Shown here: positions 28,850-29,367 of the stretch, piece after piece
Position numbering within the stretch: the stretch's first letter is position 1
Layout: the number at the start of each line of letters is the position of its first letter
From: a virus
Reading direction: 5' to 3' (one strand)
Length of the DNA stretch: 29,367 nucleotides
IMG/VR virus record: IMGVR_UViG_3300020421_002173
Span: 1 to 29,367 of that record
Position numbers and translations under genes: made by a program
Notes under the pieces: model-generated
What the model was told of the DNA's origin: nothing
Seen by the model: the letters and a program-made list of their open reading frames with translations, nothing else
The model's database searches: none

Positions 28850-29300
28850 AATAGTCTTTTTTGTAGTACCTGCCTAGAACATTGCTATTATAGAAGGCAG
28901 GAGTCCCATCTGTCAAGCCCTCTGTTAAGACATCATTCAAAAATAACTGACGAGTCTCCTCATAGTTTACTTTCCCAGGCGTTTTATGTAGGCTTAATAT
29001 AAACCTCTTAAAGGACTCCTTTCCATACTTGGCAACATCTGCTGTAAGCTCTGGACAACTTCCATAGTAGTTTTTCCAGTTACTTTCACTCGTAACTCTT
29101 CTCCGCTTTCCAGTATTAGAATTACTTCTAGGCTTTCGTTTTTGCCAGAAATATTTTCTGCCGATGTAGGAACGGTTGGTGGTGCTACAGGTAATCTTGT
29201 AAACAAAACCATAGTTGTCCCCAATAAGGCTCCCGTCAAAAGGGACGCCGTTATATGTCCAGGGATTGGGGTACTCAGGGTACTCTTGAGTTTCTTCCAC
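28821..29300 (-). CDS. GIY-YIG-like endonuclease
   Basis: A 159-residue protein with a variant GIY-YIG core: GFVYKI at residues 31-36 (GIY position) and SYIGRKYFW at 44-52 (YIG plus the catalytic Arg48), followed by a basic patch (KRKPRSNSNTGKRRR) and a later NYEETRQLF with the metal-binding Glu. It makes single- or double-strand DNA breaks with a metal ion; phage members serve as homing or host-DNA nucleases. Similar proteins occur widely in T4-like cyanophages and are usually called endonuclease. The start is GTG 29300; an ATG-started overlapping frame exists but is judged a shadow. A late promoter motif lies 21 bases upstream. Confidence 0.85.
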   Translation of the reverse strand: MEETQEYPEYPNPWTYNGVPFDGSLIGDNYGFVYKITCSTTNRSYIGRKYFWQKRKPRSNSNTGKRRRVTSESNWKNYYGSCPELTADVAKYGKESFKRFILSLHKTPGKVNYEETRQLFLNDVLTEGLTDGTPAFYNSNVLGRYYKKDYYDFGNNSGT

Positions 29301-29321
29301 ATATTCATAATGTTCTTTCCT

Positions 29322-29329
29322 TATTTATT
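29322..29329 (-). promoter_or_regulatory. T4-type late promoter (AATAAATA)
   Basis: AATAAATA on the minus strand, 21 bases upstream of the GIY-YIG start. It directly follows the hairpin at 29331-29352. An AAGGA ribosome site lies between it and the gene. Confidence 0.68.
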
Positions 29330-29330
29330 A

Positions 29331-29352
29331 GGTGGTTCCTCATGAAACCACC
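29331..29352 (-). terminator. Hairpin, possible terminator of the gene upstream of the window
   Basis: A 7-bp stem GGTGGTT/AACCACC with an 8-base loop on the minus strand. No T-run follows; the next bases are the late promoter. It could end a transcript coming from beyond the window or act as an insulator. Confidence 0.45.
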
Positions 29353-29367
29353 AATCATCAATTTGCT

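Noticed and set aside
28994-29308. 104-codon frame as an annotated gene
   Set aside because: The GIY-YIG frame over the same bases has recognisable catalytic motifs; kept only as a finding.

Overview
The window reads as part of the genome of a T4-like cyanophage (myovirus of marine Synechococcus or Prochlorococcus). The evidence is a phage-type plastocyanin, a plant-type 2Fe-2S ferredoxin and two high-light-inducible (Hli) genes; T4-style late promoter motifs (NATAAATA); tightly overlapping genes; tRNA genes without encoded CCA; a fibre-like virion protein with a partner gene; a SleB-type wall hydrolase and a GIY-YIG nuclease. Nearly every gene lies on the minus strand, so transcription runs from high to low coordinates. 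The species cannot be named from sequence reading alone.

Layout in the direction of transcription. (1) 29.3-27.2 kb: GIY-YIG nuclease, wall hydrolase, a conserved unknown, tRNA-Arg(TCT) and tRNA-Thr(TGT) separated by structured non-coding DNA, then two small conserved proteins. (2) 27.2-23.5 kb: a 320-aa virion-type protein and an 887-aa fibre-like protein with three related C-terminal modules. (3) 23.5-22.2 kb: an orphan Phd/YefM-like antitoxin, tRNA-Ile(TAT), tRNA-Met(CAT), two unknown proteins, a terminator and a coiled-coil protein. (4) 22.2-6.2 kb: a 16-kb surface-polysaccharide cluster of 20 minus-strand genes plus one plus-strand small gene. It covers GDP-mannose to GDP-fucose (Gmd, GDP-fucose synthase), GDP-mannose 3,5-epimerase, a heptose-type activation set (GmhA-like isomerase, HddA-like kinase, a HAD phosphatase fused to a TagD-like nucleotidyltransferase), two further sugar-nucleotide SDR enzymes, two alpha-1,2-fucosyltransferases (GT11), an ABO-like GT6, two GT25-like, two GT4-like and two GT2-like transferases, and two methyltransferases. 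(5) 6.2-5.4 kb: a secreted beta-barrel-like protein with a late promoter and a 5'-terminal hairpin. (6) 5.4-2.7 kb: photosynthesis/redox genes (hli, ferredoxin, second hli, plastocyanin) interleaved with many tiny overlapping genes. (7) 2.7-0.16 kb: more tiny membrane proteins, a thermonuclease-like nuclease and conserved unknowns.

How it fits together: several host-like sigma-70 promoters with 17-18 bp spacers (5.4, 22.2, 23.15, 23.55, 28.15 kb) would serve early or middle expression of redox, sugar, tRNA and antitoxin genes. NATAAATA motifs (6.16, 11.16 on plus, 20.25, 22.54, 27.2, 29.3 kb) would serve late genes. The sugar cluster would make nucleotide sugars and transfer them to a surface glycan or virion protein; the electron carriers and Hli proteins would support photosynthetic electron flow in the infected cell. 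Many genes under 60 codons were found by reading the gaps; most are supported by ATGA or TAATG stop-start overlaps with their neighbours.
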